A DNA stretch of 64,000 bases from Scilla litardierei (Eukaryota > Streptophyta > Magnoliopsida > Asparagales > Asparagaceae): contig CM061141.1 in assembly GCA_030789695.1 (NCBI GenBank), forward strand, positions 164,887,579-164,951,578, given 5' to 3'. Positions within the stretch are counted from its first letter, which is position 1, and every line of letters begins with the position of its first letter. A program made the position numbers and the translations under genes. The notes under the pieces are model-generated. The model did no database searches. It had not been told where the DNA came from and saw only the letters and a list, made by a program, of their open reading frames with translations. Of the stretch, positions 21,778 through 32,471 are shown in pieces.

Positions 21778-22435
21778 GGTTTTGTTGGTGGCCTATGCAG
21801 GTCCGTCTTGCAACTGCGAATTATCGGAACAACGATAATAATTATAGAATGTCCATTAATTAAATTAAAACATCCAAATCATAAGCCCTGAGTCTAAATT
21901 TCTTTTATCGTTTCCTATGTCTTAGGTGGCTGATAGACGTGTTGCCCGAACATCTGTCTCAGCTTAGTAGGGAATCCATTAGATCAGGACCTTGGTAAGA
22001 CTTAGTTAGACATCTATGCCAGCTAGTTAGAAGTCCCTGATTGTTCACTAGACCATTGCTAGAAATTGTTATGATCCCCTTAGGAGTTACCTTAGTGGTT
22101 CTTGCCTAGCTCTGACCATATTAGATTTCTAGAAATTCTTTAGTCGTTCGCTTGGGTTCATCGATTTCGGGCCCAGCAGAACGTGATTTTAATTTCTCTT
22201 AGGACCCTTTCCAGAGATCTCTATTACAGTTTAATTCATTAGAGAGTCTTAATGTTAAGTTCTCCTGATCATCAGTCGACCCAGTAATTAGAACACTGCT
22301 TCTATCATTTTTCCTGATCATTACACTTTCGTATTATCAACCGTAGAACTCCATCGTAGCAGTTACACTAAATTATTTCCCTTCATATTTACGTTTTATA
22401 TGATTCACTTTCTTCCTTTCGAATCACGTGAATCT
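21778..22435 (+). other. Interior of D left of element C, non-coding
   Basis: Starts right after the LTR with ggttttgttggtggcc, where a primer-binding site would be expected; it is not a clear match to the usual tggtatcagagc type. No ORF or domain is found. It ends with acatg (22436-22440), the TSD of element C. Confidence 0.6.
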
Positions 22436-22734
22436 ACATGTGATCACTCCGTATTTTACACCTTTTTTCCGCATGTTTGCATGCCATTTAGATCGCTCAA
22501 ATCATGTTTTTCACGATTTATCGACGATATTGCGATACTTTTCACGATTTGTTGTTTTTGTCGTATTTCAGGAGATTTGGAGCGATTTGGAGTGATTCCG
22601 AGATACACCTACTCCGGAGTGTCACCGACGACTTCCCCGAGGGGTATTTTGAGATTGGAGAGGAGCGGAAGAAGAAAGAACGTCGTAGGAGCGACGAGGA
22701 GGCAAAAACACTCAGACTGGGCATTTTCAGTGTC

Positions 22735-23120
22735 TCACTCGGCCGAGTGAAGGAGTCACTCGGCCGACCAGCGAGACCCCGCTCGGCCGGCCAGATCGGA
22801 CACGCTTCAAGTGTGCACTCGGCCGAGCATCAGAAGCCGCCTCGGCCGAGTGACGTATCCCGTCCGCCCGAGCGGCACTCAGACGACGCCCCTCAAAAAG
22901 AGCCAACTTACTGTTTTTCGTCAGTCTGAGCAGCAGAAGCCCGACTCGGCCGAGTGGCAATTGCCGACCGCCCGAGTGAAGATAAGCCCATCGGCCGAGT
23001 GACGACAACTCCCTTGGCCGAGTGACCCCCGAAGTGAAGACCCCCAAGACCCCAGACTCACTGGAAATTCTCAGGGTCTCTCACTCGGCCGAGCGACTTT
23101 TGTCACTCGGCCGAGTGAGT
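22735..23120. other. Palindrome cluster 'cactcggccgagtg' in the C 5' LTR
   Basis: About a dozen full or partial copies of the 14-base palindrome, for example at 22736, 22815, 22942, 23081 and 23106. Degenerate gcccgag forms lie between them. Spacing is irregular (about 15-70 bases). The cluster ends 80 bases upstream of the TATA-like box. The same cluster is in the 3' LTR (about 32766-33151) and, rearranged, inside the element at 27490-28035. Confidence 0.9.
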
Positions 23121-23200
23121 AGCGCTGCCTGTAGAGGAAATCACGATTTTGGAGCTACACATGGGCAGTTTGGTCACGAATTTTTGGGCAGTTTGGGGGG

Positions 23201-23207
23201 TATTTAA
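23201..23207 (+). promoter_or_regulatory. TATA-like box of the C 5' LTR
   Basis: 'tatttaa' behind a ggggg run, downstream of the palindrome cluster. It is the only TATA-like motif in this part of the LTR, so the five-hairpin segment should lie in the transcribed leader. Confidence 0.5.
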
Positions 23208-23594
23208 CCCTAGATTCTAACCTAGTTTAGAGAGCTTTTTCCTTGCTTTTGGCAGCCTTTTTAGATTAGACTATTTAGAGTTTGATTCTTGTGATTGGAG
23301 AGGAGAGAAAAGTGCTATTTTGTTGGATTCTTGGAAAGCTACATTGGTTTGTCTCCCTCTCTATTAAAAATCCTATTTTTATTGTTATTTTGATTATTGC
23401 TATGAATTCCATTGCTATTTCAATAGATTATTCTTTCATTAGCAATATGATTTGTGAGTAGTATTAACATCTTAGGGCGTGGGGATGAACCCTACGAGCC
23501 CAATTTCCGATTTGTGATGATTTGGTAGAACTATTGCTAGAATTGCTATTAGGGTTAGTTTGGGATCGATATATTACAGATAGCTAGGTGTTCA

Positions 23595-23898
23595 TATCGA
23601 TTGGGATTTGCAAGAGATTGGATCCCAATTCGATAGGAAACCCTAGAAATCCGAATTGGGTTGAAATTGAGTTTCCGAAGTATCGGTTTGCAAGAGATTG
23701 GGCCGATACTAGGATCCTCGGTTGCAATTCTATACCGATACCCGTTTGCAAGAGATTGGACGGGTAGGAACTATCCCAACCTAGGTCGTAGCCCGAGTTT
23801 GCACGAGAGTGGGCTCGGGATGTGATTGAACAATGATGTTGATCCTAATGCTAGCTTGCCTAGGCTAGGGTTTGCAAGAGATTGGACCCGAACCTAGG
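23595..23898 (+). other. Five hairpins with one conserved 16-nt loop and different stems
   Basis: The loop 'tttgcaagagattgg' plus a purine occurs at 23607-23622, 23687-23702, 23745-23760, 23798-23813 (two changes) and 23871-23886. Each copy is framed by its own complementary arms: 23595-23606/23623-23635 (12 pairs, one bulge), 23679-23686/23703-23710 (8), 23739-23744/23761-23766 (6), 23792-23797/23814-23819 (6) and 23859-23870/23887-23898 (10 of 12). The arms differ in sequence in all five, so pairing is kept while sequence is not. A copy is in the 3' LTR at about 33627-33930. Confidence 0.85.
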
Positions 23899-24270
23899 TT
23901 CGCTATAGACCGGCAACAGCGCGAGAGCGTGAGCTGGGTTTTACATTCAGTTGCAACTAGTTCACCTGAAATACTACCCTAGCAATTGTGATACCGATGA
24001 ATCACAATGACGAGATACGGTGAGTAGCGGGGATTCCCTATTCCCTAGGCGTCTTTATTTGATTTTATATCTCTTTACATTATTTGACGATTGTGACAAC
24101 ATCGCCGAAAGGCAAATTCCTACTGTTCTGTCCCTATAGCCAGGTTGTTCGAAGAAGGCACTGTCATACACCATCCCTGTGTGCGATACCCGCTCGCCGC
24201 TACACCGTGCGCTTGCGGTAAAACTACACGGTCGCTCTTTAGGGTGTACGCCCGGGCGCGATCAAGTTTT

Positions 24271-24288
24271 TGGCGCCGTTGCCGGGGA
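24271..24288 (+). promoter_or_regulatory. Primer-binding site of element C
   Basis: 'tggcgccgttgccgggga' six bases behind the 5' LTR. This is the usual Athila primer-binding site, where a host tRNA primes minus-strand DNA synthesis. Confidence 0.95.
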
Positions 24289-24405
24289 GGCGATTGTGTT
24301 TGATCCTACCACCCTAGCTATTTCTTTCTTTTTGTTTTATTTCTTTATTTTTATCTAACCCTTCCATTTTACTAATCACTTCTTTGAAACTTTGTTTTCC
24401 CGTGC

Positions 24406-27162
24406 ATGTACACGAGATCCACAGCGGACCCCATCGATATATTGTTTGATCCTGAGATCGAGCGTACATTGTGGAGAATCAGAGCGGAGAGGAGACCCGA
24501 TACGGAAGGGAGGTTTATGAACGTCCGGGAGACGCCTGAAGAGTTAGCGACAAGAATGGCGAGGATTATTTCCATTCGAGATAGGCTCCGGCCTAAGACT
24601 TCCTCCACGACCTCGTCCATAGCCATGCCGGAGTTGGCGGCCGACAAGAATTTTGAGTTGAAGACTAGGCTTGTGGTTCTGATGCAGCAGGATCCATTTC
24701 ATGGGAACGCCCATGAAAATCCCCACTACCACATCCAGCTCTTCCTATCAAAGTGCGCCACCTTCCAGATGCCGGGCGTCACCCTAGATGCCATCAGACT
24801 ACGCCTCTTCCCCTTCACATTAAAGGATAAAGCTCTTTATTGGTTGAGGACGCAAGCTGAAGGATTCTTTACCACATGGGATGAGTTGGCGAGCGCGTTT
24901 ATCGACAAGTTCTATCCGCCCTCCAAGACGGTAAAGATTAGGAGTGCTCTCATGTCCTTCAAGCAAGGACCTCAAGAGACACTCTACGAGGCTTGGGAGC
25001 GCTTCAAAGACCTGCAGCATCAGTGCCCCCACCATAGCATTGAAGATTGGGAGCTAGTCCATAGCTTCTACAATGGTCTCCAACCGGGGACCAAGCAGAT
25101 TATTGATGCCGCGGCAAATGGGGCCATCCTATCGAAGACTCCCGACAAAGCTACGGCCTTAATTGAGGAGATGGCCTCAAACAATCAACAATGGGGCGAC
25201 GAGCGAGGACACTCTTCGTCCTCCTTGAAGCCATCTAGCATCTATGAGGCCAAGGCCGTAGCGGAGCTGACCAACAAGTTCGATTCTCTCCACAAGGTAG
25301 TGGAGAGACTGGAGAAGTATATTACGGAGCCCCAAGGAACCCCTTCCACGTCCACACCAACAAATCAAATGAGTGTTTGGCAAGACCAATCCCAAGCTAT
25401 GTATTTGGGAGGAGAACAAGGAGAGGGATCTTTGGAGCAAGTTCAATACGTCGCGGGGAACCAAGGATATTGGGCCAATCCGGCCACTAGAAACCATCCC
25501 GGTTTCTCCTATGCCAACAATGATGCAGCATTGAACCCCCCGCAACAACTACCTCATCAAGCTCGACCATAACAACAACATTATCCACCGAGGGGGCCTC
25601 CGCAACAAAATTTCCCACCAAAGCAACAAGTTGGACCCTATAGGCCGCCCGGATACAATCAAGGGTGGAGAAATCCAAACCCTCCACAAGCTCAACAACG
25701 TTCCGATTTTGAAGCTAGAGTGGAGGAGTTTATGGCCTAGCAGAAGAAGACTAATGCCTCCTTGAAGGCGAGCCAAGATTCCCTTGCAACCGTTGTAGGC
25801 CAAATCTCGGAGCAACTTGCGTTGCTCAATCGAAATAGTCAACAGTTACCGGCTCAACCCGAGCAAAATCCACGGGGCACCACCGGACATATCAACGCTG
25901 TGGTTACAGTCACTACGAGAGGCGGGAAGGATACCACCCCTATCATGATCCCAACCGAGGAGCCCGTGGTGGAGAGAGTAGAGCCAAGTGAGCCGGTCAT
26001 TGAAGTTGAGAGGGAGAAAGAGCCGCAAGGGGAAGAAAAGTCCAGAGCGGAGCAACTGATTGAAGAGAGACATTTTATGCCACCGATCCCATTCCCTCAG
26101 AGGCTTGCTAGAGCAAAGATGGAGAAACGGCTAGCCAAGTTTCTCGAATATTTGAGAGGGGTAAGCCTCAACATTCCTTTCCTAGACGCTATTGTGGAGA
26201 TCCCGACATATGCCAATTTCTTAAAGGATTTGATAACGGGAAGAAAGAGGAAGGAGAAAATAATGCTCGCTGAGGAGGGGACTTGGTTCACCAAGAGAGA
26301 GAAGGAGCCCGCCAAATTCAAAGACCCGGGGAGTTTCCGAATTCCTTGCACCTTAGGCGGCGTCCCTCTACAAAAGGCGTTAGTGGACTTAGGGGCTAGT
26401 GTTAGCCTCATGCCTCTCTCTATGTTCCGAAGACTAAACACCGACACAGAATTGAAGCATACCGACATGCGGATACAACTAGCCGATGGTCGGATCACAA
26501 GGCCGGTAGGGATCGCAGAGGATATCCCGTTACAAGTCCCGGGGGGCATATGTTTGCCATGCGTCTTCGTGATCATGGATGTCAAGGAGGAGGGAGATAC
26601 GTCGCTAATACTTGGACGCCCGTTCCTCGCCACCGCCGGTGTCATTGTCGACGTACGTGAAGGGACTCTAACATTGAACGTCGGCAACATCGAGGTGGAG
26701 CTTCATATACCCAAGGCAATGAAACACATGCCTTATCATGAGGAGCTGGACTATATGGACCTCCTTGACGAGGTTATTGAGGAGGCGATCCCCCATTCCA
26801 TTGGCGCAATATTCGAGGAAGACTTTGAGGAAGGGCCGGACTTGGGCCAAGAAGAAAAGATGGAGCATTCCCCCGACCCCTCCATGGAAATTGATGACGG
26901 CGACGCTGATGTCGCGAGAATACGAGAGCTCTGCAAGCTCTCAAAGATGAAGACTCCAAAGAAAGCCCCACCGATACGAAAATCGGTGTCACCGGTGAAG
27001 CCGAGTCCTGGAGCAAGCACTAGCTTGGGGGAGCCACCCCTCAACACCACCCGAGGCGAAGGAGCACCGAGGAAGAACACGCCGCCACAACATCCAAATT
27101 TAAGCGTTCTTCCCAATAAATTCGACGGGTGCATCTCATATGCACCCAATATCCCGCATTAA
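24406..27162 (+). pseudogene. Athila-type gag-protease with two premature stops (element C)
   Basis: One frame from the ATG at 24406 to 27162 is broken only by TAA at 25570-25572 and TAG at 25738-25740. The gag (capsid-like) domain lies around residues 90-260, with TLKDKALYWLRTQAEGFFTT and W..L...F...F.P. The next part is Gln/Pro-rich. The retroviral-type aspartic protease is in the last third, with active-site motif LVDLGASVSLMP (26380-26412), the DLGAS form typical of Athila, and LGRPFLATAG further on. Translation ends where RT should begin. Both stops are in CAA/CAG-like contexts, so C-to-T change at methylated cytosine is likely. Role by family: particle assembly and polyprotein cleavage. 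Confidence 0.9.
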
Positions 27163-27489
27163 ATTGAAAATCAAAGGGGGTCGAGCTCAAGACCTTAAAC
27201 GAGCGCTTGTCGGGAGGCAACCCGACGGTTATCGCTTTATTTTTACTTTTTCCTTTATTTTTTTTAGAAATTATTAGTGTTTTGAGTCGTTTGCCTGAAA
27301 ATTTCGTGATAACGGGTCCTATTTTTCTTTGACAGGAGAGGAGAACGGGGTACCTATCATTAGGAGGATGAACAAGGCGACGAGGAGCGCTCCAGGAATG
27401 CGCTCGATGCTTAGGAGGAGGATGGAATCGACTGGAGGAAGAAAAACAGAGATTAGAGCCCAAACGAAGCCAAACAGCAGAAAACAGGA
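27163..27489 (+). other. Pol deletion scar and spacer (element C)
   Basis: Directly after the protease stop comes 'caagaccttaaacgagcgct' with 'tgtcgggaggcaacccgacg', a segment normally found after pol in Athila elements, including a gtcggg../cccgac hairpin. The whole RT-RNase H-integrase region is therefore absent. No ORF of note. Confidence 0.7.
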
Positions 27490-28035
27490 TTCACTCGGCC
27501 GAGTATACTAGTCACTCGGCCGAGCACATAAGCTCGTCCGCCCGAGCGGCACACGAACGAGGGAAGTCTGTTGTACCCAACTCTCTGTTTCTTTTCTTGA
27601 TTTCAGTATAATTGCCACTCGGCCGAGTATAAATCTTCACTCGGCCGAGTGAAACTGATACGCTCCTAGGGCGAGTATAGCCGAGTAGCTTGAGCCACTC
27701 GGCCGAATGGACTTTTTCCACTCGGCCGATGGTGGCAAGGCCACTCGGCTGAGTCGTAAGCGGGGAGGAATTTTCCAAAATATTTCCGTTACGTTCACTC
27801 GGCCGAGCGACTTAGTCACTCGGCCGAGTCGTAACTTTTTCTATATAAAGGGGAGCGGGTCGGCGCATTTTTCGAAACGAGAAAAAACCAAAAAAATCGC
27901 CCGATCGCTGCGACTCTTGGTATTCCTCGGCCGCTGCCCCCCCCACTCGCCCGACCGCCCTCCCTGCCGCCGCGCTCGGCCGACCACCGCCGGTCGACGA
28001 CACCTCCGCACCGCCCGAGTCGCCGTCGGCCGAGC
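27490..28035 (+). promoter_or_regulatory. Internal promoter-like block with LTR-type palindromes
   Basis: About ten copies of the LTR palindrome cactcggccgagt lie at 27491-27830 (for example 27490, 27510, 27615, 27637, 27796, 27814) and more at 27975 and 28030. 'ctatataaagg' (27841-27851), a strong TATA box, follows the main cluster by 12 bases. A GC-rich leader then runs to a possible donor at 28041 (ccg/gtaaccc). A possible acceptor lies at 28200 (atgtgcag/gg), 180 bases before the ATG of the env-like ORF. I infer a second promoter with a leader intron for the downstream ORF, built like the LTR U3. Confidence 0.55.
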
Positions 28036-28379
28036 TCCGGTAACCCTAAAACGCCTATTTCCTCCTCTTTCTTGTATTTTTTGACGATCCGCGCACTAAT
28101 CGAGCCCCAAATTCAAATTAACTTCATTATCTATCTATTATACCCCTGACCCCCCATACATTTTGAATATTACTCGCTGATATCTTCGTTTGATGTGCAG
28201 GGTATATTGGGGAGCTTAGGGGAGCCTAGGGGAGCTTCCGGGGAGCGTTTTTGGCTTCGTGGAGGCGGCGTCTTCGCACGCATCCACCATTTTGCTCTCG
28301 CAGCGTGATCTGGTATATTCGCTCCACTCATTTTCGCACGCCGCATTTATTTCGTTTTTGGTGAGCACCCGGGGCCCAC

Positions 28380-30521
28380 ATGCCGCCCCGGACACGGCCA
28401 CGCACCAGGAGAGCTTCCGCCAAGCGGAAGCGACCGTATGAACCCGGCCCCTCCCACGAGATGGAGGACTCTCCTCCACCTACACCACCTCACCCCGCAC
28501 ACCCACAGCCTGCAGACCCTGTTCACCCCGCACAGCCACCGCCTGCAGACCCTGTTCACCACGCTCAGCCACTCCCTGCCGACCCACTGCCACCACCGGC
28601 TCCACTTGTCAGACCGCTGGGGATTACGTTCCAGGACGACGCACACCGCGTCGTTTTTGAGCGCATTTCCCAGCGCTCGATTGTACCCTCCAGGTTCGCA
28701 CACCTTGCAGACCTAGGACGCATGGGGGTACTTGAGGGGATGCTCACGTTGTATGACAACGTGGGTTGGCGAGATTTTTTCCAAGTGTCGGCGGACACCT
28801 TCGTCCGTCCGACACTTGAGGTGCTGAGTTCTATTGCCCGGACCGACGAGGGATGCTCGTTCAGGTTTATGGACCGGGAGTGCCAGGTCACTCTCGGTAT
28901 GATGAGAGCATTCTTTTCGTGGCCCGATATCCCCGGGGCCGACCGTGGTTACGCCCACACTCACATTCCCCCACCTTCCTTCGATTCCCACGCTTTCTGG
29001 GCCCGGATCACGGGTTTACCAGCTGCCTTTGACCCTAGTAGGGCCAAGGCCTCTGCCATCGTCCACCCCTGCCTCCGCATAGCTCAGCGCCTTATGGCGA
29101 CTACCTTTTTGGCGAGGTATGAGCCTGGGTCGATGTCCACGCCAGAGCTTTATATGCTCTATGCGATGACGCGTCCCAGAGTTCTAGCTAGGGAGAATGA
29201 CGAGTTGGTCCCCGCCGTCGTGATTGATATCGCGAGCTAGTTTTTGGACCGCATCATCGTATCGGTGGGCGCTCGCTCACCGATATGTTGCGGCGGTCTG
29301 ATCACCCTGCTCACCCTGATGACCGGCAAGGACCTACAGGCCGATTTGCGTCGTTCTCCGGGCCCCACTTCTCTGTCTATAGACGTCATGGCCCGGATGA
29401 AGATGCTTCGTCCGCACGGCCAGCGGCACTGGGTTTAGTTGCACGGTCCCTACGGTGCTGATTACATGATCCTTCCGAGCCCAGCTCGGACACAGATAGC
29501 ACCGGCACAGGTGGACTGGCTTCCGGCGATGGATCTCCTGATCCCCACCGCCTACGTGCTTGAGGCCGAGGATGCCGAGCAGGCTGAGCAGGCCCACGCT
29601 GCACACGCTGCACCCGTTGACCCCGTGGCCCCTCAGCCTATCCCTGATATTTCTGCTGCTCCCGCCACCACTGTCCACACTTCTGACGGTGTCGGGAGTA
29701 CACTGGCTGAGATCGCCTCCACTACCACCGCTCCCTCCATAGCTGGCCCTCTGTCCGTTGAGCCCCTTTGCTCTGCACTACCCGAGCGCCCACCTACTTT
29801 TGTTGAGAGCGGAGAGCCTTCTTTCGCTGCGGTCGTGGAGACCATGTCCAGTATGATCGTCGCTAGGATTTCACCTTTTGGACCCCACACTGCCTCCCCA
29901 GCGGTTGTCACCTCTGTCTCCACCGCAGCCGTACTATCTGAGAGTGTCATGACGTCTGTTCCCACGTCTGTGTCACTAACCTCTCTAGCCGCCTCGTCGC
30001 CACTTTTATACTCCACTTCCGCTGCTGCTGCTTCCACCTCACACCAGCCTGCGCCCCAGCCTCGCACTGAGGCTAGGCCCCCACTTGTGAACACAGCACC
30101 CTTCCTCCACATGCCTGCTGAGCCCATCCACTACACCACCCGAGTTCGCCAGCCCCGTCCTGCACAGCACAGACAGGTGCGTCCCTCTGCACCACCTCCC
30201 CCCGACACTGTACTTCAGAGCATTCGTGCTCTCGAGGGGGTGGTGAGTGGCCTCAGAGGTGACCTCAGGACCATGTCTGCCACCGTCACAGCTATGGCCA
30301 GCCGTTTCGACCTACTATCGGGCATTCACTATTGCCTCACCTAGATTCTCGATCGGCTTCCTCGCGCACCCGCACCCACACAGCAGGTACCCACACCCAC
30401 TCCTACACCCACCCAGCCTGCTTCTACACCCATACCCACACCCACCCAACAGACTGTTCCCCAGCACCCACCACCTCCACCTCCGCCTCAGGACGGAGAC
30501 GGCGCAGCACCACCCTCTTAG
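28380..30521 (+). pseudogene. Athila env-position ORF with three premature stops (element C)
   Basis: A single frame of 714 codons from ATG 28380 to TAG 30519-30521 is interrupted by TAG at 29238-29240, 29436-29438 and 30342-30344. The N-terminus is basic (RTRPRTRRASAKRKRPYEPG), then Pro/His repeats. A folded part follows around residues 75-360 with 'LGRMGVLEGMLTLYDNVGW' and 'HPCLRIAQRLMATTF', similar in kind to the ATHILA ORF family of unknown function. The C-terminal half is Ala/Pro/Ser/Thr-rich and ends in a Pro-Thr repeat tail. I see no clear transmembrane segment, so 'env' refers only to position. Expression may come from the block at 27490-28035. Confidence 0.75.
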
Positions 30522-32471
30522 GCACCCTTGATGCCATTGATCTTTTTTTTGCCGTCTTGCTGCCCGTCTCTGATCGGTCCTGATGATTTTTGCCCACCCC
30601 CCCTCCCCTCACTGTTTTGGGTCCATATTTTGATCATATCTTTCTATATCATTTTCGGGAGAGAGGGAGAGATTTTTGGTGTCACACTCTTATATCTGAT
30701 TCACTCTTATATCTGCATGCATCATGTCCGCATCATATTTTCATTTTGTTATTTTTATTTCTTTTTCATCATGCATGCATCCTCACATACCCCTACCATT
30801 ACACGTCTCTCGGTGTGCCACACTTCGCACATTGAGGACACTGTGCACTTTAGCTTGGGGGAGTGAGTTCTCACGTTCTTTTCGATTTACCACCTTTATT
30901 TTTAGTTTTTTCACGCCATTTTCCGCATTTGCACTCATTTTCATCACTTTTTCTTTTTTTACCATGCATCTCGTTTTTCTTATTTTCTTCGTGTGCCGCA
31001 TTGTAAATAGTTTTATTTTTTCCTCTTTATCTTTATTTCTTTCATCTCATGCTAGAGATGACTTTTCTGTGATGATGATGACGTGGAGTTAGCTTTCTCT
31101 ATATGTATGCTATATTTGTCATGTCTTAGATTTTATTTCCGATATCATATGCTATGATTTGCCTTGCATTCAGAGATAGTAACCCACACTTTTTCCGTAT
31201 GAAAAATGGATGAAATTCTATTATTAGCTGAGTCTGAATATCCATATGTATGCTATCGTAGAAAACACACCAAGATTCACGCATTGGATGATTATATCTG
31301 GAGTACCGTTTTCTTTTCCTATATCACTTCTATTTGCATGATTTGTACACTTCACTTCAGGATGATTGAATGATGTTAGCTATGATAAATCTGGATTAGT
31401 TTTGCTTTTTTGTGATCGAAACTGAGTAGATTAGATTACCCTGCTGAAGTTGTCATGCACGTCTTATAGAGTGAACTGAGAGACATATTTATTTCTTTCT
31501 CCACATATTTTGAACATTAATTCTCTATTTTAAAATCATTGGTGAATCTCCCCTTAGCGATTCTAATATTTGGCATTTCCCCCCGTTATTAAATTCCTAG
31601 CTCCAAATTTCCCAAAACCAAAAAGAAAAAGAAAAAAATCTTGAATATCCTTTTCTCTCTTTTGATTTGGGATCATTTGTGTATAAATGCTATTATTAAA
31701 AAAAGGAGAAAAGAAAAGAAAAAGATTTGAGAGAAAAAAAAAAGAAAAGAGAAAAGAATCTCAATAAACAATCCCATCTCATATACCCTCTCTTTCTTCC
31801 CTCTTTTTGTTTTTATTTTTATTTTGCATTTGGAGCTTCAGAAGAAATGGGGAATGTAAGTATAGTTTTGTATTTGCCACCACGCTTATAGATAAGCTTG
31901 GGGGAGAGAATCCAATGATGTGTGAGAGAGTGACTACTTGACGGTGCATGACAACCTAGGCTAAGTTAAATTCTATACTCGGTGAGATTGTTTTAGCTTC
32001 ACGAAATCCAGAAATCTATGCCTAGCACTCATTTCATGAAATCCACGCTTTTCTATTCTTTCTATTCTATTGCGTGATATTCTTATACTCCTCATAGAAA
32101 GCATTCAATTGAAAAGTGTGTGATCTGCGATATTGTATACCGCTTTAAATGATTCAGACGATGTTAATCTTAGAATTATTCCATTTTTCATGCTATATCA
32201 ATATTCTTGGGTTTTCTATCTCTATTTGCACCATTATACTATGATATCGAAATAAAAGTCTTTGACATGTGTTTTACATTCGGTGCATGCTATATGAGTA
32301 AGCAAAGCCCATGTCCTGAGAAAAATGATCTAGCAGTTTCCCTCTTCGCTTTCTTCTTTCTTCTTCATTTTTCGTTTTCTGTTTTTCCATCGTTTTCATT
32401 TTCTGAATCCACCGGGTTCGCCTTTTACTTATCTTCCTCGAAGACGAGTAAGAGGTAAGCTTGGGGGATTT
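30522..32471 (+). other. 3' untranslated region of element C with repeated polypurine tracts
   Basis: No gene. The motif agcttgggggag or gat occurs at 30853, 31896 and 32457. The last abuts the 3' LTR (32472) and is the likely primer for plus-strand synthesis. The first follows 'cattgaggacactgtgcact'. A/G-rich low-complexity runs lie at 31620-31760. 'tcctcgaagacgagtaaga' before the last tract has a counterpart in element E. Confidence 0.75.

Larger units (their letters stand above)
22441..24264 (+). repeat. 5' LTR of element C
   Basis: 1824 bp, TGATCACTCC...GCGATCA. In order: a short leader, the tcggccga palindrome cluster (22735-23120), a TATA-like tatttaa (23201), an A/T-rich part, then five hairpins with one shared loop (23595-23898), and a GC-rich end next to the primer-binding site. 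ORFs read through the palindromes (22504-22929) are not genes. Confidence 0.95.

Noticed and set aside
22504..22929. 141-codon ORF in the C LTR (and its copy at 32535-32960)
   Set aside because: It reads through the U3 palindromes; frames are open on both strands because the palindrome lacks stops. No domain.
22735..23120. CRISPR-like or satellite array from the regular tcggccga words
   Set aside because: Spacing is irregular, spacers are not of equal length, the word is a palindrome inside an LTR, and the organism is a plant.
28380..30521. True viral-type envelope protein in element C
   Set aside because: No signal peptide or transmembrane segment that I can identify; only the position downstream of gag-pro suggests 'env'.
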